NCBI RefSeq assembly: GCF_015714725.1
Contig: NZ_WBKM01000258.1
Span: 1 to 64,000, forward strand
Source of the DNA: Nostoc sp. WHI
GTDB lineage: Bacteria; Cyanobacteriota; Cyanobacteriia; Cyanobacteriales; Nostocaceae
Reading direction: 5' to 3'
Length of the DNA: 64,000 nt
Under the pieces are notes generated by a model. That model saw only the letters and a list, made by a program, of their open reading frames with translations. It had not been told where the DNA came from and made no database searches. Positions 61,973-64,000 of the stretch are shown here, piece after piece (position 1 is the stretch's first letter; every line of letters begins with the position of its first letter). The position numbers and the translations under genes are program-made.

Positions 61973-63580
61973 TTATAGAAAATTTTGTAATTCATAAACT
62001 TGCCTAAGCATATCTAGTACTCTTTGATAAGCTTCGTCCTTACCTTGTTTGTCGTAAAAATTAGCAGCTTTTTGCAAATCTCTAATTGTATATGGCATAT
62101 GCCCTAACTGACGATAAGTAGCCCCTCGATTTTCATATGCTTCGGCAAAGTTAGGATTAATTATGAGTGCTGAATCAAAATCCTCAATGGCCTTCTCGTA
62201 TTCCCTTATCTCATCAAAAACAATACCTCTCCTCACATACGCTGAAGCTTGATTTGGGTCTAGCTTTATTACTTGAGTAAAGTCTATAATAGCTCCTTTA
62301 TCTATTCGTCTATCATAACGAGCAATTCCACGCCAAAAGTAAGCTTCAATTTTATTATTGTCAATGTTTATTGCTTGAGTAAAATCTTCAATTGCCTTCT
62401 GTGTATCTCTAGTCTGATAATACAACAAACCTCGATTAAAGTAAGCTTCAGCCGATTTAATATTAATTATTAGTGACTGAGTATAATCTTCAATAGCTGC
62501 TTTTTTATTTCCTATTTCATGATATATTTTGCCACGCATGAAAAAAGCATAGAAATTATGATTATCAATTTTTATGCACTGATTGTAATCTTCAATAGCA
62601 TTATTAATGTTTCCTATATTATAGTGAAATTTTCCTCTATTCAAGTACAATTGAGCATCAACCGGATTAATTAAAATTGCCTGTTCAAAATCTCCTTTAG
62701 CACCTTGAATATCCCCTAACTGACAACGAGTAAAAGCACGGACTAGATAAGCATCAGCTATATTTGGATTAAGTTGTAAAACTTGATTATAGTTAATTAA
62801 TGCACCTTGATAATCATCTTGTTCTAGACATAAATTGCCAAGTAGGAAATAATCAATTATTAAGTTAATAGTCTGATGTTGTATATATTTTATATTGATA
62901 TCTTTTTTATGCTCATTCTGCTCATATTCAATTTTGTCTTTTGCGATTTTATTGTCTGCCAAAAGAACTTTATCTTTAGGAGAATTCAAGCTTGATATAT
63001 AGCTGTGTAAACCACTAATATATAGCAATGCATCTATCCCTAATGAAGCTGTACCATTAGTAATATCAATCATACTGGTAGGCAAAAAGCCAGCCGATAC
63101 AAGATTATACTTAGGCTGCGCTTCATTGACTGATTCTTGAATTAAAATACACACTAAAATAGTATTTTTATCAATTTCCTCTTTGCTAATCCACCATTTC
63201 ACCGTGTCAATACTGCCATGACGAGCTTTTACTTGAATACCCACAGATGGGTTACAATTTAGGGTAAAATCTACTTTGCCATCCCCACTAAGTTTTTTTT
63301 CATAATCAATTTCTGTCACTAATTTCCCTAAACGGTCTTTGACAACTTCTTCACCAAGTTTTCCTTTTAAGTTATTAATAAAAACATCACGGACTGAAGA
63401 GGTTTTCTTATACTTTTCAGCCATCTGCCAGCAAAAATGCCGTAGTCTCTCTAATCTATCCCCAGAGATGACAGTTAATTCACTGTGTTGACCTTCTTTA
63501 TCACAATATAATAAGCAACCAGATTTTAGTCTTTCGATAAAGTCAGCTTGTTGTGCCCTAAGTGTAGTTATCCAGTCCAT
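61973..63580 (-). CDS. DUF4365-TPR protein, copy 2
   Basis: 535 residues, paralogue of the gene at 57892-59526. The N-terminal domain is conserved (MDWITTLRAQQADFIERLKS, KGKLGEEVVKDRLGKLV, GDGKVDFTLNCNPSVGIQVK). The active-site Glu of copy 1 is replaced by Gln in GIQVKARHGS. QxK is tolerated in some Mrr-like enzymes, so activity is not ruled out. The linker (about 200-245) is different and Lys/Asp-rich. About eight TPR units follow. The gene is more AT-rich than copy 1. Confidence 0.82.
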   Translation of the reverse strand: MDWITTLRAQQADFIERLKSGCLLYCDKEGQHSELTVISGDRLERLRHFCWQMAEKYKKTSSVRDVFINNLKGKLGEEVVKDRLGKLVTEIDYEKKLSGDGKVDFTLNCNPSVGIQVKARHGSIDTVKWWISKEEIDKNTILVCILIQESVNEAQPKYNLVSAGFLPTSMIDITNGTASLGIDALLYISGLHSYISSLNSPKDKVLLADNKIAKDKIEYEQNEHKKDINIKYIQHQTINLIIDYFLLGNLCLEQDDYQGALINYNQVLQLNPNIADAYLVRAFTRCQLGDIQGAKGDFEQAILINPVDAQLYLNRGKFHYNIGNINNAIEDYNQCIKIDNHNFYAFFMRGKIYHEIGNKKAAIEDYTQSLIINIKSAEAYFNRGLLYYQTRDTQKAIEDFTQAINIDNNKIEAYFWRGIARYDRRIDKGAIIDFTQVIKLDPNQASAYVRRGIVFDEIREYEKAIEDFDSALIINPNFAEAYENRGATYRQLGHMPYTIRDLQKAANFYDKQGKDEAYQRVLDMLRQVYELQNFL

Positions 63581-63671
63581 TTTGGGAGAATTTGATTTTA
63601 TCTAATTAGGAATCCAAAGTTAGTATTCCCAATTAACGAACATAAATCTCAAATTCTTATAAACGATCGCA

Positions 63672-64000
63672 CTATCGTAACTTTTGCTCATGCAACAGTG
63701 CATCCGCCCAAGCTGCATCGGCTTCTGATAACGCTGGTACTGGCTGTTGACTGTAATCTATTACCAAATCATAACCATAAATCTCATATACCTCATTTAA
63801 CAATGTCTGCAAATCTATAACTGGTTCCCCATCTCCAGAACGCAAAGGCATGGGAAAAGGTGGAATTATATCTGGTAAATTAAAAGCATATAAGTCAGCA
63901 TAAGGACGGCGATCGCCACGACAAACTAAAATTCGATAGTGACTCTGAATATCATTGCCCATCATTGGCATTGATTCGCCTTTACGTAATAAATCAATCT
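63672..64000 (-). CDS. DUF4058 family protein, cut by the window edge
   Basis: C-terminal about 109 residues. The frame is open to the right edge and reads IDLLRKGESMPM before HYRILVCRGDRRPYADLYAF, then LPLRSGDGEPVIDLQTLLNE and ALSEADAAWADALLHEQ. These are hallmarks of the C-terminal half of DUF4058, a cyanobacterial and planctomycete family related to Uma2-type nucleases. The Met at 63971 is internal; the real start is outside the window. Confidence 0.82.
   Translation of the reverse strand, partial: IDLLRKGESMPMMGNDIQSHYRILVCRGDRRPYADLYAFNLPDIIPPFPMPLRSGDGEPVIDLQTLLNEVYEIYGYDLVIDYSQQPVPALSEADAAWADALLHEQKLR

Noticed and set aside
1-64000. CRISPR arrays, tRNA or rRNA genes
   Set aside because: No regular spaced repeat array, cloverleaf with CCA-proximal signature or rRNA-like segment was recognised on either strand; the tandem repeats found have unit sizes of 7 or 200-300 bases without spacers.

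Overview
The window reads as chromosome of a filamentous heterocyst-forming cyanobacterium of the Nostoc type. The palindrome GCGATCGC (HIP1) recurs throughout. The gene families are cyanobacterial (pilM-N-O-Q, a TIGR04376-type protein, PEP-CTERM proteins, Uma2, DUF4058, Rpn/DUF4351), and spacers are full of the short tandem and palindromic repeats common in Nostoc genomes. No tRNA, rRNA or CRISPR array was seen.

Layout. (1) 1-8.4 kb: folC, a sugar-type ABC lipoprotein, and a pilM-N-O-Q type IV pilus operon closed by a terminator. (2) 8.4-13.5 kb: a loose region with an orphan TnpB, small membrane proteins, an FMN reductase, a PEP-CTERM protein, a MITE and a transposase remnant. (3) 13.8-about 41 kb: a secondary-metabolite region. 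It has a REC-AraC regulator, a 0.9-kb spacer with three copies of a 0.2-0.3 kb repeat, and a 2301-residue iterative polyketide synthase of the enediyne-PKS architecture (KS-AT-ACP-ACP-KR-DH-PPTase). Then come two sister flavin halogenases, an aldehyde dehydrogenase, a carotenoid-oxygenase-like enzyme, a third flavoprotein, two DUF1702 (enediyne E3/UnbL-type) proteins, two DUF302 proteins, a ferritin-like protein and an ABA4-like membrane protein. It may extend to two PEP-CTERM exoproteins, an O-methyltransferase and a Tat-exported GMC oxidoreductase. (4) 41-48 kb: TPR proteins, a coiled-coil protein, a short ABC permease, an actP pseudogene, a DEDD exonuclease and a BON lipoprotein. (5) 48-64 kb: an smc-like ATPase and PRC-barrel gene set among small accessory modules: two DUF433/DUF5615 pairs, a VapBC-like pair, Uma2, Rpn, an HsdR_N-like nuclease, and two DUF4365-TPR proteins. 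A DUF4058 gene runs off the right edge.

How the genes may work together. The PKS carries its own phosphopantetheinyl transferase and, by family analogy, should build a linear polyene on its ACPs. The cluster has two DUF1702 proteins, but I see no UnbV, UnbU or TEBC-type thioesterase, so a classical enediyne is unlikely from what is visible. A polyene that is chlorinated by the halogenases, cleaved or isomerised by the carotenoid-oxygenase-like enzyme, and oxidised by the aldehyde dehydrogenase would fit the gene content; this is inference. The region shows repeated duplication: ACPs, halogenases, DUF1702, DUF302, PEP-CTERM genes and the upstream repeat are all present in two or more copies.
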